Source of the DNA: Erinaceus europaeus
Taxonomy: Eukaryota; Chordata; Mammalia; Eulipotyphla; Erinaceidae
Direction of reading: 5' to 3'
Length of the DNA: 64,000 nt
Assembly: GCF_950295315.1 (NCBI RefSeq)
Contig: NC_080179.1
Coordinates: forward strand, 70,368,615-70,432,614
Shown here: positions 1-9,789 of the stretch, piece after piece
How positions within the stretch are numbered: position 1 is the stretch's first letter
How the letters are laid out: each line of letters starts with the position of its first letter
Made by a program: the position numbers and the translations under genes
Notes under the pieces: generated by a model
What the model was told of the DNA's origin: nothing
The model's input: the letters and a program-made list of their open reading frames with translations, nothing else
Database searches by the model: none

Positions 1-95
1 ACATCAATAACAACAACAATCATAACTATAACAACAAAACAACAAGGGCAACAAAAGAGAACATAAATAAATAAATATTTAAAAAAGAAAAAAAC
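1..95 (+). mobile_element. SINE family A, 3' tail cut by window edge
   Basis: Only the CAACAA-rich region and the 'AAGGGCAACAAAAGAGAA' plus AATAAATAAATA tail are present. The tRNA-like head would lie left of the window. Confidence 0.85.
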
Positions 96-500
96 ATTAA
101 AAAAATTAAAATATGAATTTATGATTATGGAAATTTCACCAAGTTTTTGTCCACCTTTAAGACTCTATATTAAGAAGTCATCTACTACTGTTTCCTTTGA
201 GCTCCAACTAATCCACTCAACTGGTATATGTACTAATGGTCACCTAAAGGTCAAGGTCAAGAATGGCTATGTTCACAGGGGAATGAGAGATTATGCCCAT
301 CTGTCAGCAACTGCACTATAATACTTTAACAAACCAATAAAATTATGTAAAAATGTATATATTGGTATGTTTGGGTATGCCTAGAAAATCTTTTAGAAAT
401 AATCTCAATGAATCATAATTAACAGTAAGAAAAAAAGAAAAATTAGAGAAACTGCTTTGCTTAAACTACACAAATTCTTATTTGTATCATTTTTGACTAG

Positions 501-787
501 TTTTTTTTTAATATTTAATATTTCCTTTTTGTTGCCCTTGTTTTTATTGTTGTTGTAGTTATTATTGTTGTTGACGTCGTTGTGGTTAGATAGGACAGAG
601 AGAAATGGAGAGAGGAGGGGAAGACAGAGACAGGGAGAGAAAGATAGACACCTGCAGACCTGCTTCACCGCTTGTGAAGGGACTCCCCTGCAGGTGGGGA
701 GCCAGGGGCTCGAACCGGGATCCTTCAGCCGGTCCTTGTGCTTTGTGCCACGTGCGCTTAACTCAGCTGTACTACCGCCGGACTCCC
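501..787 (-). mobile_element. SINE family A, full length with TSD
   Basis: Complete reverse-oriented copy from the T-rich (tail) side to the head 'GCCGGACTCCC'. It is flanked by the direct repeat TTTTGACTAG at 491-500 and 788-797, a clear target-site duplication. Confidence 0.92.
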
Positions 788-1037
788 TTTTGACTAGTTT
801 TTAAAAGCATTTATTATATTGTTATGAACCAAAAAAACTAGGCAGTATTTTTTAATTGTACACTATGGTTGGATTTCTACACCTGTATAACCTCAGAAGA
901 AACCAAGGAACTATACTAAATAGAGCAAGAGACTTTATACTGAGTAGTTTACTGAGACTAGCTTGAACAGATTCACAAAATCAACTGTAGAATTTTCGAC
1001 TTTTAAAAAGAGATTAATCTATGTATTATCCTGAGAG

Positions 1038-1165
1038 AAAACAGAGCATCAGAGAACCAGAGGAGAGAACCAGAGCATCACTCTGGTACATACACTGCCA
1101 GGGATCCAATTTGGAAACAAACATACGCTCATTCGGCAATGACCCAGCCACCTCATCCTCTCCTG
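1038..1165 (-). mobile_element. SINE family C fragment
   Basis: Reverse copy recognised by 'CATCACTCTGGTACAT' and the following degraded head. It is old and diverged. Confidence 0.6.
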
Positions 1166-1210
1166 GGTCACAGTCTGCTGTGCTGTGCTGTGCTGTGCTT
1201 GACTTTGAGG

Positions 1211-1420
1211 TTATCACTGGGGCTTGGTGCCTACACTATTCCAACATTCCCAGAGGTCTTTTTCTTTCTTTTTTTTTTTTTTATAAGAATAAGAGACAGA
1301 GAGGAAAAAGAGAAAGAGAGAGAGAGAGAGAAAGAGACAGGGAAAAGGGGAGAAATCTACAACACTGTTTGACCTATTCAAGCATAGGCCAGGGTACTTA
1401 TGCATGATAGCACACAAGTT
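1211..1420 (-). mobile_element. Old SINE B-like copy with 3' module
   Basis: Starts with the reversed module 'ATCACTGGGGCTTGGTGCC', followed by a T-run, an AGAGAG-rich stretch and a degraded tRNA-like region. The order matches 2920-3190. Confidence 0.6.
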
Positions 1421-1648
1421 CTATTTGGGGTACCACTGACTGGTCCTGAGTCTTCTATTGTTAATCGCAAGAATGTAAACCTCCATTCCATTAGATGATC
1501 TGATAAGACTCCATGCCTAACCAAAAGGGGAGCAGACAGCTATTTTTTCTTTGTAGTTACCCCAATTATCATCCCTGGAATCAATGCCCTTTCCCTAAGA
1601 GACTCTTGTTAGTCATAACAGGTGAAATTGGAGAGATAGTTACATATA

Positions 1649-1649
<1 letters not shown>

Positions 1650-1696
<47 letters not shown>
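1650..1696. repeat. (TA)n microsatellite
   Basis: Uninterrupted alternating TA tract of about 45 bp. No coding value. Confidence 0.95.
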
Positions 1697-1698
<2 letters not shown>

Positions 1699-1814
1699 CA
1701 ATTGTTCTGTCTTACCCCTCTAACCTTATAATCTTGTAAAACATTACTAAGTCACTAACAAATACACAGATTTCAATAAACTTTCAGGAATGGGAGAGCA
1801 TATTTTAAGTGGTA

Positions 1815-2025
1815 GAATACTATTTTATTATTTTATTTATTATTTATTGGATAGAGACAGAGAGAAATGGAGATGGAAGGGGGAGATAAAGAGCAAAAGA
1901 GAAAGAAGGACATCTGCTTCACCACTCCTGAAGTTTCCCCTTACTGGTGGAGACCGGGGAATTGAACCTGGATCCTTGCACACGGCTATGTGTACACTCA
2001 ACCAAGTGAGCCACCACTTGGCCCC
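1815..2025 (-). mobile_element. SINE family B
   Basis: Reverse copy, 'TATTGGATAGAGACAGAGAG' through to 'CCAAGTGAGCCACCACTTGG'. The head shows the GGTGGCTCACTTGG variant of the A-box region. Confidence 0.8.
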
Positions 2026-2049
2026 TAACAGAACTTGTTTCTACTTCCT

Positions 2050-2172
2050 TTTCAAAAATACTTATTTATTTACTTCTTTATGAGAGAACTAGAATATCAC
2101 TCCGGCACATGCAATGCCGGGTATCAAACTTGGGATTTCAAGCTTGAGAGTTCAAACTTCTAGTCACAGCAC
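2050..2172 (-). mobile_element. SINE family C, next to NMI exon 6 donor
   Basis: Reverse copy containing 'ATCACTCCGGCACATGCA' and 'CAAGCTTGAGAGTTC'. Its head ends only about 40 bp downstream, in gene orientation, of the NMI exon 6 splice donor. Confidence 0.65.
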
Positions 2173-2209
2173 CACTTCACAAACCATTCACTCCCGAATG
2201 TTTGACTAC

Positions 2210-2396
2210 CTCCAATTTCCACAAATGTGACGACAGCACTCTGAGACCGCTTATTGTACTCCACGCTCTCCACTTCTCCACCTCCATTCCGAGACTTACA
2301 GAAGCTCAGTTCTAGCTTGTCTCTCATCAGATTTTCCGGCCACTCATCAGGAATTTCAGTAACATCGACCTTCATTTTAGAAATATCTACGTGAAG
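2210..2396 (-). CDS. NMI: NMI coding exon 6 (end of NID 1, start of NID 2)
   Basis: Acceptor 'TTTTCTAG' precedes CTT at 2396; donor GT is at 2209-2208. The reading [17 protein letters not shown] followed by [20 protein letters not shown] and VTFVEIG matches the junction of the two NID repeats of mammalian NMI. The RNGGGEV core is typical of NID domains. The exon is 187 bp, enters in phase 0 and leaves in phase 1 (GGA G|). Human has Val at the split codon. The next exon is beyond the left edge. A Glu-Trp-Pro-Glu stretch replaces a less similar segment in human. Confidence 0.93.
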
Positions 2397-2454
2397 CTAG
2401 AAAATCATGTCCTAGTTAGAAATATGAATGAGGGGAAAAAATGCATCTAATAGA

Positions 2455-2668
2455 TTTCTTTTAATACTTTAAGTATTTACTTATTGGATAGAGACACAGA
2501 GAAATTGAGGGGGAGGGGTAGAGAGGGAGAGAGACAGAGAGACACCTGCAGCCCTCTTCACTACTCGTGAAGCTTTCCCCCTGCAAGTGGGGACCGGGGG
2601 CTTGAACCCGGGTCCTAGTACACTCTGATGTGTGTGCTTAACCAGGTGCATTGGTGCCTGACCCCTCT
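2455..2668 (-). mobile_element. SINE family B
   Basis: Well preserved reverse copy: 'TATTGGATAGAGACACAGAG', 'GGGGCTTGAACCCGGGTCC' and a GGTGC head. It lies in the short intron between NMI exons 5 and 6. Confidence 0.88.
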
Positions 2669-2710
2669 AATAGATTTCTAAAAAAAAAAAAATAATAATC
2701 ATTGGCTTAC

Positions 2711-2817
2711 CTGAAATATGACGCCTGAGCTTAAAGGAACAGGGTTGGTTGTGACCTCCAGCTCCTGGTCTCCTATCTTTATCCAGTGTCTCCCCATTCT
2801 GATCACATTTTCGGCGA
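2711..2817 (-). CDS. NMI: NMI coding exon 5 (NID 1)
   Basis: Acceptor 'CATTTTTCAG' precedes TCGCC at 2817; donor is GTAAG at 2710. The 107-bp exon completes the split Val codon (G|TC) and reads VAENVIRMGRHWIKIGDQ then ELEVTTNPVPLSSGVIFQ, colinear with human NMI. It ends in phase 0 (CAG|GTAAG). It is inside the first NID. No disruption is seen. Confidence 0.94.
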
Positions 2818-2919
2818 CTGAAAAATGATGGGAAAGTGTTGATGTCTCATGTTTTTTAGAAATTTTTACACCTTCAGCTTGACTGCAAGTTGACAGCGTA
2901 TTCTTATGTTATTAGTTTT

Positions 2920-3192
2920 TATTTTTTAAATTTCTACCAGGGTTATTGCTGGAGCTTGGTGTTTACATAACAAATCCACCACTCTTTGTGTCCTCCTTTT
3001 TTTTTTTTTTTTAATAGGTGAGAGAAACTGAGAGAGAAGGAGGAGCTAGGAAGACAGAGAGGGAGAGAGACCTACAGACCCATGTCACCGCTCATGAACC
3101 TTCCACCCTGCAGCTGGGCTCTAGGGGCTTGAACCTGAGTCACTGCTTATGGTAACATGCATTTCCATCAGGCGTGCCACCACTCAGCCCTA
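2920..3192 (-). mobile_element. SINE B-like with 3' module
   Basis: Reverse order: module 'GGTTATTGCTGGAGCTTGGT', T-run, AGAGAG region, then 'GGGGCTTGAACCTGAGTC' and the head. Same architecture as 1211-1420. Confidence 0.75.
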
Positions 3193-3204
3193 CTCTAGGC
3201 TTGT

Positions 3205-3502
3205 TTGTTTGTTTTGTTTTGTATTGTATTTATTTATTTTTATTTTCCCTTTTGTTGCCCTTGTTGTTTAACATTGTTGTGGTTATTGATGTTGCTGTTG
3301 TTGGATAGGACAGAGAGAAATGGAGAGAGGAGGGGAAGACAGAGAGGGGGAGAGAAAGATAGACACCTGCAGACCTGTTTCACCACCTGTGAAATGAACT
3401 CCCTGCACGTGGGGAGCCGGGGGGCTCAAACTGGGATCCTTACGCCGGTCCTTGCACTTTGCGCCACGTGTGCTTAACCCGCTGCGTCACCGCCTGACTC
3501 CC
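3205..3502 (-). mobile_element. SINE family A
   Basis: Reverse full-length copy, from the 'CCCTTTTGTTGCCCTTGTTG' tail side to 'GCCTGACTCCC' at the head. Confidence 0.9.
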
Positions 3503-3504
3503 TA

Positions 3505-3690
3505 TATTTTATTTATTTCTAATGAGAGTGATATTAAGAGAAATACAGATGATAGATAGACAGACAGATAGACAGATAGATAATGACAGCCTGACTCACA
3601 CACTGCTCAGCTGCGTATTGAACCTAAGACTTCAAAGCCTCAGATAATAAAGTATTTTGCATAACAATTATGCTGTTTCCCCAACCCCAT
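3505..3690 (-). mobile_element. SINE family D with (GATA)n
   Basis: Reverse copy: 'CACTGCTCAGCTG', then 'ATAACAATTATGCTG'. A GATA-type microsatellite has grown in the tail (3548-3582). Confidence 0.75.
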
Positions 3691-3724
3691 ACTCTATTTT
3701 GTTTCTTGTTCCCTGTTTTTTCTT

Positions 3725-4010
3725 TTTTTAAGTTTTATTATTATTATTTGTATTACCACCAGGGTCATCACTGGGGCTCAGTGCTGGCACTGAAATCCAC
3801 CATTCCCGTGGGCCGTTGCCCTAGGACATTTAGCTAGGAATTTCTTACTAGTTGTGTAAACTGGGAGGTTTTGTTGTTGTTGTTGTTTTGTTTCTTTGTG
3901 CATTTGTTTGTTTGCTTGATCTTCTTTACTTTCCTTTTTAGCCATAGCACTGCTGAACTCTGGTTTATGGTGGTGCTAGAGATTGGGGAAATTTTTCTAG
4001 TTAGTGTTTT
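3725..4010 (-). mobile_element. Old SINE module and D fragment
   Basis: 3755-3815 contains the reversed A2/B module ('CATCACTGGGGCTCAGTGCT'). 3930-4005 contains a D fragment ('TGGTTTATGGTGGTGCTAG'). Both are diverged. Confidence 0.5.
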
Positions 4011-4184
4011 TCTGAGAATCTTTATCTTACACCGCTAATCCTCAATATGTTATAAGCACCACAGAAATAAACATTGATTTTTGTCTCTGTCTTTCCCATG
4101 GCCAAAGACTACATAGACCTGAATAGCAAAAGTGGGTTGTTTTGTTGTGTTTGGTTTTTTTTTTCTAACACATTTAATGAGAAA

Positions 4185-4480
4185 TTCTGCTTTTGCTCAG
4201 ACGTTCTTTAGATTATTAATTAATATCCCTATTTATTCACAGGACATGCAAACGTTAATCAGAAGGAACATATACACCCCTATGTTTATAGCTACATTGT
4301 TCACAATAGTCAGAGTATTGTTCATAGCTGCACCATTCACAGTAGTCTAAATGCCCTTCAGTAGATGCCTGGAAAAAGAAGTAAGGAGATGCGGGTGGTC
4401 AGTGGCACACTCTGTGGCCTTACAACCTTGTAAAACACTGCCAGTCACAAATAAAGTAATGACTTGAAAAAAAAAGGTGT
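4185..4480 (+). mobile_element. Old L1 ORF2/3' fragment
   Basis: 'TTTATAGCTACATTGTTCAC' and following text match the ORF2 C-terminal region of L1, as in 42355-42420. It is diverged, and duplicated internally around 4280-4345. Confidence 0.65.
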
Positions 4481-4489
4481 AGTTTAGCA

Positions 4490-5440
4490 AAGCTACTTAC
4501 CACCCTGAAGAGTTTTTGAGCCTAACTTACCACACAAATTGAAGAAACTCAGTACCATCATTATATTCACCATCTCTACGACTCCAAATAGTAACCATAG
4601 GGTAGTTTCAAATACTCACAGGGGTGTGTTTTCTTTTAATCTTATGACACAAGAGTGTAGAACACTTCAGTTGTTTGGAGCTGCTGACTCTAACTTGCTA
4701 TGGTGATAAGAGAGTCTCACTTAGGGTCTTACAAGCCCCACCTGTGTTTATGGCAACCAGCTAGCACACCACAGCTGGAGGCAGAGAGGAAGAGAGACAA
4801 AAGGCAAGGCGTTGTCGTGTAGGAGGCCTGACTCATTGGACCCCAGCATGACTTTGAAAACTTGACTTATGATTTTGTGTCTGTGTTGTTTATGACAACA
4901 TGCAACAACAGCAGAAACTATCAGTGAAGTAATACTCAGCTGATGGCTCCACCCCAGCCTCCAACATCTGGTGATCTGACACAGCTGAGGGGAGCCATTT
5001 GCGTTTCAACTACTCTGAATCAAAAGTTAATTCCTGTGTTCAGTGTGTGTAAAACCAAAGCCATCCCAGGGGAAGGAGTCCTCAGAGCCAGGCCAAGGGC
5101 AGGAGCAGAGAAGCAACGGTTTCTGAAGAGCCTGTTATTGCTGGTGTTCCCAGGTGATTTCTGTGCAGAAACCCTGCCTCCCAGACGAGGTCACATTTTA
5201 ATGATCACTGCTGACTGCCACTCTAGGTCTCCCCCACTCTCAGTTGAGGGACTGGACCCAGTGAGGATGAACAGAAGCATGGACAAAAAGAACGTCTCTT
5301 TCTAACGCTGATGTCCTGATGGCAATGACAGATCAATTGTTAGGCCATGTGAGCTAAAGTCATAGATTCTCAGAAGCTGAGCACTGTGAGGCCTGCTGAA
5401 TACCATCCAATTCTACCCTGTTACTTGAAAATTATGAGCT
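4490..5440. other. Unique intronic stretch
   Basis: NMI intron 4 sequence without a recognisable repeat. A 120-codon open frame at 4943-5305 has no family signature I recognise. I see no splice-framed coding similarity. Confidence 0.5.
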
Positions 5441-5467
5441 CTCTTTTTTTCAAAAATAAAATATATA

Positions 5468-5499
<32 letters not shown>

Positions 5500-5612
5500 A
5501 TCCAGGGCACTGCTCAGCTGTGGCTTATGGTGATGCTGGGGATTGAACCTAGGAAGTCAGAGACTCAAGCAGAGAAGTCTTTTGCAGAACCATTATGCCA
5601 TCTCCCCAACCC
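5440..5612 (-). mobile_element. SINE family D with (GA)n
   Basis: Reverse copy: 'CACTGCTCAGCTGTGGCTT', 'ACCATTATGCCATCTCCCC'. The tail side has a GAGA tract at 5470-5500. Confidence 0.8.
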
Positions 5613-5624
5613 TTGTTCTTTGTT

Positions 5625-5780
5625 TCTTTCTTTCGAGATAGTGACAGAGAGCAGATATAGATAGTGAAAGAGACCACAGCATCGAAGCTTTCTCCAGTGC
5701 AGTAGGGGCCGGATTCAAACCTGGGCCATACACATGACAGAGCAGTGCGTTATCCAAGGGAGTGATTTCACCAGCCCCAA
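5625..5780 (-). mobile_element. SINE family E
   Basis: Reverse copy with 'GAAAGAGACCACAGCATCG', 'TTCAAACCTGGGCCATACAC' and 'GATTTCACCAGCCCC'. The B-box-like GGTTTGAATCC is visible on the minus strand. Confidence 0.75.
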
Positions 5781-5849
5781 CATTCTGTAGCCTTAGAATA
5801 CTACTACTACTGAGACTTCAGTGTCTTTGTATACATTTTATTTAACCTT

Positions 5850-6405
5850 TTTTTTTTTTTCTTTCTCTAGCTAGAGACAGAAAATCAGAAGGCAAGAGAG
5901 AGTGAAAGACGTCGGGAAATTGTGAGGAGCCTCACAAAGCATCCAGCATTTTTCTGCCTCCAGGAGCCTGGCATTCCTTAAAACATTAAGCCAGCTCCCC
6001 CTGCTCCACCCTGCATTCCTGATACTATGGCCTATCTACATAATCATTGTTTTGCCTGAAAGATCCCCACCCATTCCATTCCTTTGATCTATCTTCTTTC
6101 TATCCTCAAGACCCTCCCTGCCTGCAGGTTATCATTAATCCTACCAGTTAAAACCTTCGCAACAGTTGCTAAGGAAGTTCCTACCTTTCCAGCCCCTTTT
6201 TGCCTTTCTCTGCCCCTTTCCTAGCCATTTCTGTTTCCGACTTGCCACTTCCTGGTCTGCCCTGCCAAGCTCAACCACATCCTCACAATTTCTCAACAGA
6301 GAGAGACCAGCCAAGCTTCCTTGAGTGCTGTGGGACCAGGCTCAAACCTGGGTTGAACACATGGCAAAGCAGTGCACTATGCAAGTGAGCTATTTCACCA
6401 GTCCT
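5850..6405 (-). mobile_element. SINE family E split by a solo LTR
   Basis: Left part 5850-5902, right part 6299-6405 ('GCTATTTCACCAGTCC'). Removing 5903-6298 and one GAGAGAG copy restores the family E consensus order. Confidence 0.75.
5903..6298. mobile_element. Probable solo LTR of an endogenous retrovirus
   Basis: A 396-bp unit begins TG (5903) and ends CA (6298), flanked by GAGAGAG at 5896-5902 and 6299-6305, a 6-7 bp target duplication. A 13-bp inverted pair lies near the ends (5916-5928 and 6280-6292). No coding region or second LTR is present, so a recombined solo LTR is the simplest reading. The TSD length suggests class II (ERVK-like), but the low-complexity target makes this uncertain. 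Orientation cannot be decided. Confidence 0.6.
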
Positions 6406-6814
6406 GGCAGTTATGAGCATGAAGACCAGGAGGATGGCCTGTTCAGAAAAAAAAAGTCATGAGTTCTCAGTACTACAGTTTTCTTTTTTTCTTTCTTTTT
6501 TTTTAAATTTTTTATTTAAGAAAGGATTAATGAACAAAAATGTACTACAGTTTTCTAACTGCATGCACCTTGAGCAGGTTCCTTAACTATGTCTTCTTAA
6601 TCTGTGAACGTGGTGTTTCCAACGTGCAGCACAAGTAACAGTTATCATTAAGGGTATGCTGTGTGTCAGATGGTGTGCTGGCCCTTCCTCCGGTATTTCT
6701 CATTTCATGCTCAAGCAAAGCCTGAGGGAGGCACTATCATGAAGCCTGTCATACAAATCTGAAATGGGCAAGTACATACAAAGATAGACAGATAGTTGTA
6801 GAAATAACAGTTAA

Positions 6815-7135
6815 CCGGGAGCACAGCAGGTTAAGTGCACATGGCACATAGTGCAAGGGCCGGGGTAAGGATCCTGGTTTAAGCCCCCAGCTCCCCACCT
6901 GCAGGGGAGTCGCTACGCAAGTCGTGAAGCAGGTCTGCAGGTGTCTGTCTTTCTCTCCCCCTCCCTGCTCTCTCCATTTCTCTCTGTCCTATCCAACAAC
7001 AACAGCTATGACAACAATAACAAATACAACAAGTGCAATAACAAGGGCAACAAAATGGGAAATATGGTCTCCAGGAGCAGTGGATTAGTAGTGCAGGCAC
7101 CGAGCCCCAGTAATAACCTTGGAGGAAAAGAGGAA
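6815..7135 (+). mobile_element. SINE family A2 (long form)
   Basis: Family A head and body, then 'GGGCAACAAAATGGGAAATA', then the extra module 'CTCCAGGAGCAGTGGATTAG' ending in 'CAGTAATAACCTTGGAGG'. A GAAA tract follows at 7135-7180. Confidence 0.85.
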
Positions 7136-7189
7136 AAAAAAAAAGAAAAAGAAAGAAAGAAAGAAAGAAAAGAAAAGAAATAGCCTATA

Positions 7190-7345
7190 TCTGCAACCTC
7201 AGGAAAACTGCTGTAGTTTACAATGGAGGGGCTGGGGATCCAGAACCCTGGTGGTAGGAACAGTGTGGAGTTCTACCCTTTTGTCTTGTAATTTTGTTAA
7301 TCAATATTAAGTCACTAAAAAAAAAAAAAAGAGAGAAAGAAAAAT
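7190..7345 (+). mobile_element. L1 3' end fragment (long-3'UTR subfamily)
   Basis: 'GTGTGGAGTTCTACCC' and 'TTGTTAATCAATATTAAGTC' match the terminus of the long L1 3'UTR seen at 43840-43916, followed by an A-run. Confidence 0.7.
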
Positions 7346-7495
7346 AAAATAAAATGAGGCTAATCATATTGGCATCACTAAGAGAAGATGTAATACAGTA
7401 AATCTGTAAAGTTACAGTTGAATATCTCAGAAGTTCATTGGCAGTCCACATGTTTTCCAAAGTATCACAGTCAACTTTTTGAAGATGCATCGTAC

Positions 7496-7658
7496 CTTCC
7501 TCTTTTTCAAAGGTGATTAGTGCCTGTCCTTTTTGGAGCTCATAAGGGACTTGGGAGCTCACTTGGAATGAACAGGAGATGTTGGAAAACTGGCTGTCAC
7601 TCTCAGGAGTCTCCACTGATGTGAATTTCACCTTTGTTTCAGGAATATCCTCTTTGAT
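7496..7658 (-). CDS. NMI: NMI coding exon 4 (start of NID 1)
   Basis: Acceptor 'GAATTAG' precedes ATC at 7658; donor GTACG follows 7496. The 163-bp exon reads IKEDIPETKVKFTSVETPES then DSQFSNISCSFQVSSQVPYE and QKGQALITFEKEE, strikingly close to human NMI. It enters phase 0 and leaves phase 1 (GAA G|). Codon 11 of this exon is GTG (Val) where human has Met, so it is not a translation start here. Confidence 0.96.
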
Positions 7659-7721
7659 CTAATTCAAACAGAAAACATCTGATTATAATCAAGACAAGAA
7701 ACAGCTTCATGTCTTTCTTTT

Positions 7722-7870
7722 TTTTTAAGATTTTATTTATTAATGAGAAAGATAGGAGAGAGAGAGAGAGAACCAGACATCACTCTGGTACATGGGCTGC
7801 TGGGGTTGAACTCAGGACCTCATGCTTCAGAGTCTAGTGCCTTAGCCACTGTACCACCTCCTGGACCATT
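7722..7870 (-). mobile_element. SINE family C
   Basis: Reverse copy: 'ATTTTATTTATTAATGAGAA', 'ACATCACTCTGGTACATG', 'GCCACTGTACCACCTCCTGG'. Confidence 0.85.
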
Positions 7871-7974
7871 GCATGTCCTTCTGATGATAATGTGATCTGG
7901 CCATCCAATAATTAGTCCCCACTAACTGAAAAACCCCATAGAATACATTTTTTTTTTAAAATCTTAACTTTCAC

Positions 7975-8092
7975 CTCATGGGGGTTGTATTGTTATACGG
8001 AAAACTGAGAAACATTATGCATGTACAAACTATGGTATTTACTTTTGAATGTAAAACATTAATTCCCCAATAAAGAAATTAAAAAAAAAAAA
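7975..8092 (+). mobile_element. L1 3' end (short-3'UTR subfamily)
   Basis: 'GGGGGTTGTATTGTTATAC' through 'CATTAATTCCCCAATAAAG' plus A-run, matching 30009-30110. Confidence 0.85.
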
Positions 8093-8094
8093 CC

Positions 8095-8357
8095 TTTCAA
8101 TTTTCTTTATTTATTCCCTTTTGTTGCCTTTGTTGTTTTATTGTTGTATTATTAATGTTGTTGCTGTTGTATAGGATAGAGAGAAATGGAGAGAGAAGGG
8201 GAAGACAGAGAGGGAGAGAGAAAGACAGACACCTGCAGACCTGCTTCACCACCTGTGAAGTGACTCCCCAGCAGGTGGGGAGCCAGGGCTCAAACCAGGA
8301 TCCTTATGCCGGTCCTTGCACTTTGTGTTAACCCGCTGCACTACCGCCCGACTCCCA
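8095..8357 (-). mobile_element. SINE family A
   Basis: Reverse copy with complete body. The head lacks a few bases in the 'GCACTTTGTGTTAACCCG' region. Confidence 0.88.
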
Positions 8358-8589
8358 GAGTACATCTTATTGAATATCTTTAATGATGTCTCTGCCAAGA
8401 TAAGTTCTCAGTAATGTAATCAAATGCTGATCCTTTCAGATTATTTTAAATCTCTCACTTTAATAGTCAGCATTTAAACTGGTCAATACTGTATGATGTT
8501 CAACTCGAAAGTTTAGAATATTCATGCACAAAAGCATTTTTTTTGTCATTGTTACAGCTTCATTCCTAACTGACTTTTTTTTTTTAAAA

Positions 8590-8752
8590 AAAAAGAAAAA
8601 GAGATCAGAGGATGGGAAGCTGGCGGTGAAGGGATTGAAGAGGGAGACAATGCATACCAAGGCTTACCTCAGTGCAGTGGGCATTGGGCTCAAACTAGGG
8701 TTTTATACATGATGGACCAAAGGCCTTATCAGGTGAACTACCTTGCTGGCCC
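8590..8752 (-). mobile_element. SINE family E, diverged
   Basis: Reverse copy ending 'GGTGAACTACCTTGCTGGCCC', with 'GCAGTGGGCATTGGGCTC' in the middle. Confidence 0.55.
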
Positions 8753-9051
8753 AGGTAAGCACTTCTTAAACAAGTGTACCAATAATAGGCTATCTCACAA
8801 GAGGGTAATATAAACAATATATTCACTCTGAATGCAAAGAGACATGAAACAGAGTCAGATGTATACTGGGGTTATTTTTATAACAAACCTAAATTATTTT
8901 ACCCAGAAAGTCTCCTGATCGTATAATCCGGAATTTTTATTTATAGAGACAGAGAGAAATTGAGAGGGAAGGAGGAGATAGAGAGGAATGAGAGGAAGAC
9001 AGGGGCACACCTGGTTGAGCGCAAAGACCTGGATGAGGATCGGAGATCTAC

Positions 9052-9135
9052 CCCACCCCCACCCGCACCCGCACCCCCACCCCCACCCCCACCCCCACCC
9101 CCACCCACACCCACACCCCCACCCACACCCCAGCT
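9052..9135. repeat. (CACCCC)n-type microsatellite inside a SINE
   Basis: Alternating CCCCAC and CCCACA units expanded in the GC-rich part of the SINE body between head and B-box region. The opposite strand is G-rich and could form a quadruplex. Confidence 0.9.
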
Positions 9136-9214
9136 ACCTGTAGGGAGGACACTTCACAAGTGGTGAAGCAGGTCTGCATGTATCTGTCTTTCTCTCTCCC
9201 ACTCTCTTTTTTTA

Positions 9215-9425
9215 AAAAATATTTTCATTTGCCCATTATTGAATAGAGACAGAAAGAAATTGAGAAGGGAGGTGAGATCAGGAGGGAAAGAAACAGAGAT
9301 ACCTGCAGTCCTGCTAAACCACTTGTGAAGCTTCCCCCACACACACACAGGTGGGGAGCAGTGACTTGAACCTGGATCCTTGCACGCTAATGTGAGCTCT
9401 TAACCTGATGTGCCTCAGCCTAACC
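9215..9425 (-). mobile_element. SINE family B, nested
   Basis: Reverse copy 'TATTGAATAGAGACAGAAAG' to 'ATGTGCCTCAGCC', with a short (CA)n at 9335-9350, inserted in the composite SINE. Confidence 0.75.
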
Positions 9426-9574
9426 TCCTCTCTCCCTCTCTCCCTCCCCTCTGAATTTCTCTCTGTCCCAGCCAATACAAGGGGAAAAATAACCACCAGG
9501 AGCAGTGCATTCATTGTACCAGCACCAAACCCCAGTGATAACTCTAGTGGCAACAAAAATAAAATAAAATTTAA

Positions 9575-9716
9575 AAGAATGAGGGAAACATCTGCAAACC
9601 TACTTCACCACTTGTGAAGTTTCTCCCCTGAAGGTGGAAACTGGGGGCTTGAACCCAGGTCCTTGCACATAGTAATGTGTGCACTCAACCACTCAACCAG
9701 GTGTTCCACTTTCAAG
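9575..9716 (-). mobile_element. SINE family B, partial
   Basis: Reverse copy 'CACCACTTGTGAAGTTTC', 'GGGGCTTGAACCCAGGTCC', head at 9690-9716. The tail portion is missing. Confidence 0.7.
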
Positions 9717-9789
9717 CCCCAAATAGTGAAACATTTGATCTAACCTTCCATTTAGTCTTTATATGTACCTTTAACAGGTTTTTTTGGCT

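Larger units (their letters stand above)
9003..9570 (+). mobile_element. Composite SINE (B-like head, A2 module) split by a reverse SINE
   Basis: The head 'GGGGCACACCTGGTTGAGCG' starts at 9003, the body runs to about 9205, and the remaining CT-rich body with module 'CACCAGGAGCAGTGCATTC' resumes at about 9425. The interruption is a reverse family B copy. Confidence 0.65.

Noticed and set aside
505..800. Many open frames of 60-110 codons with LLDRTERNGERRGRQRGGEKDRHLQ-type peptides
   Set aside because: The same peptide recurs dozens of times on both strands because it is the translated body of SINE family A.
1..2200. Exons 7 and 8 of NMI
   Set aside because: I looked for the continuation after VEIG (the rest of NID 2) on the minus strand and saw no matching frame; the region is repeats and unique intron.
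4943..5305. 120-codon plus-strand frame in an NMI intron
   Set aside because: No similarity to a known domain, no Kozak or splice support, antisense to the gene.
5916..6292. DNA transposon (MITE) with 13-bp terminal inverted repeats
   Set aside because: No TSD lies directly outside the 13-bp repeats, while TG...CA with GAGAGAG duplications a few bases further out restores the host SINE. The solo LTR reading was preferred.
8941..9166. Poly-Pro / poly-Gly frames
   Set aside because: Product of the CCCCAC array in a SINE.
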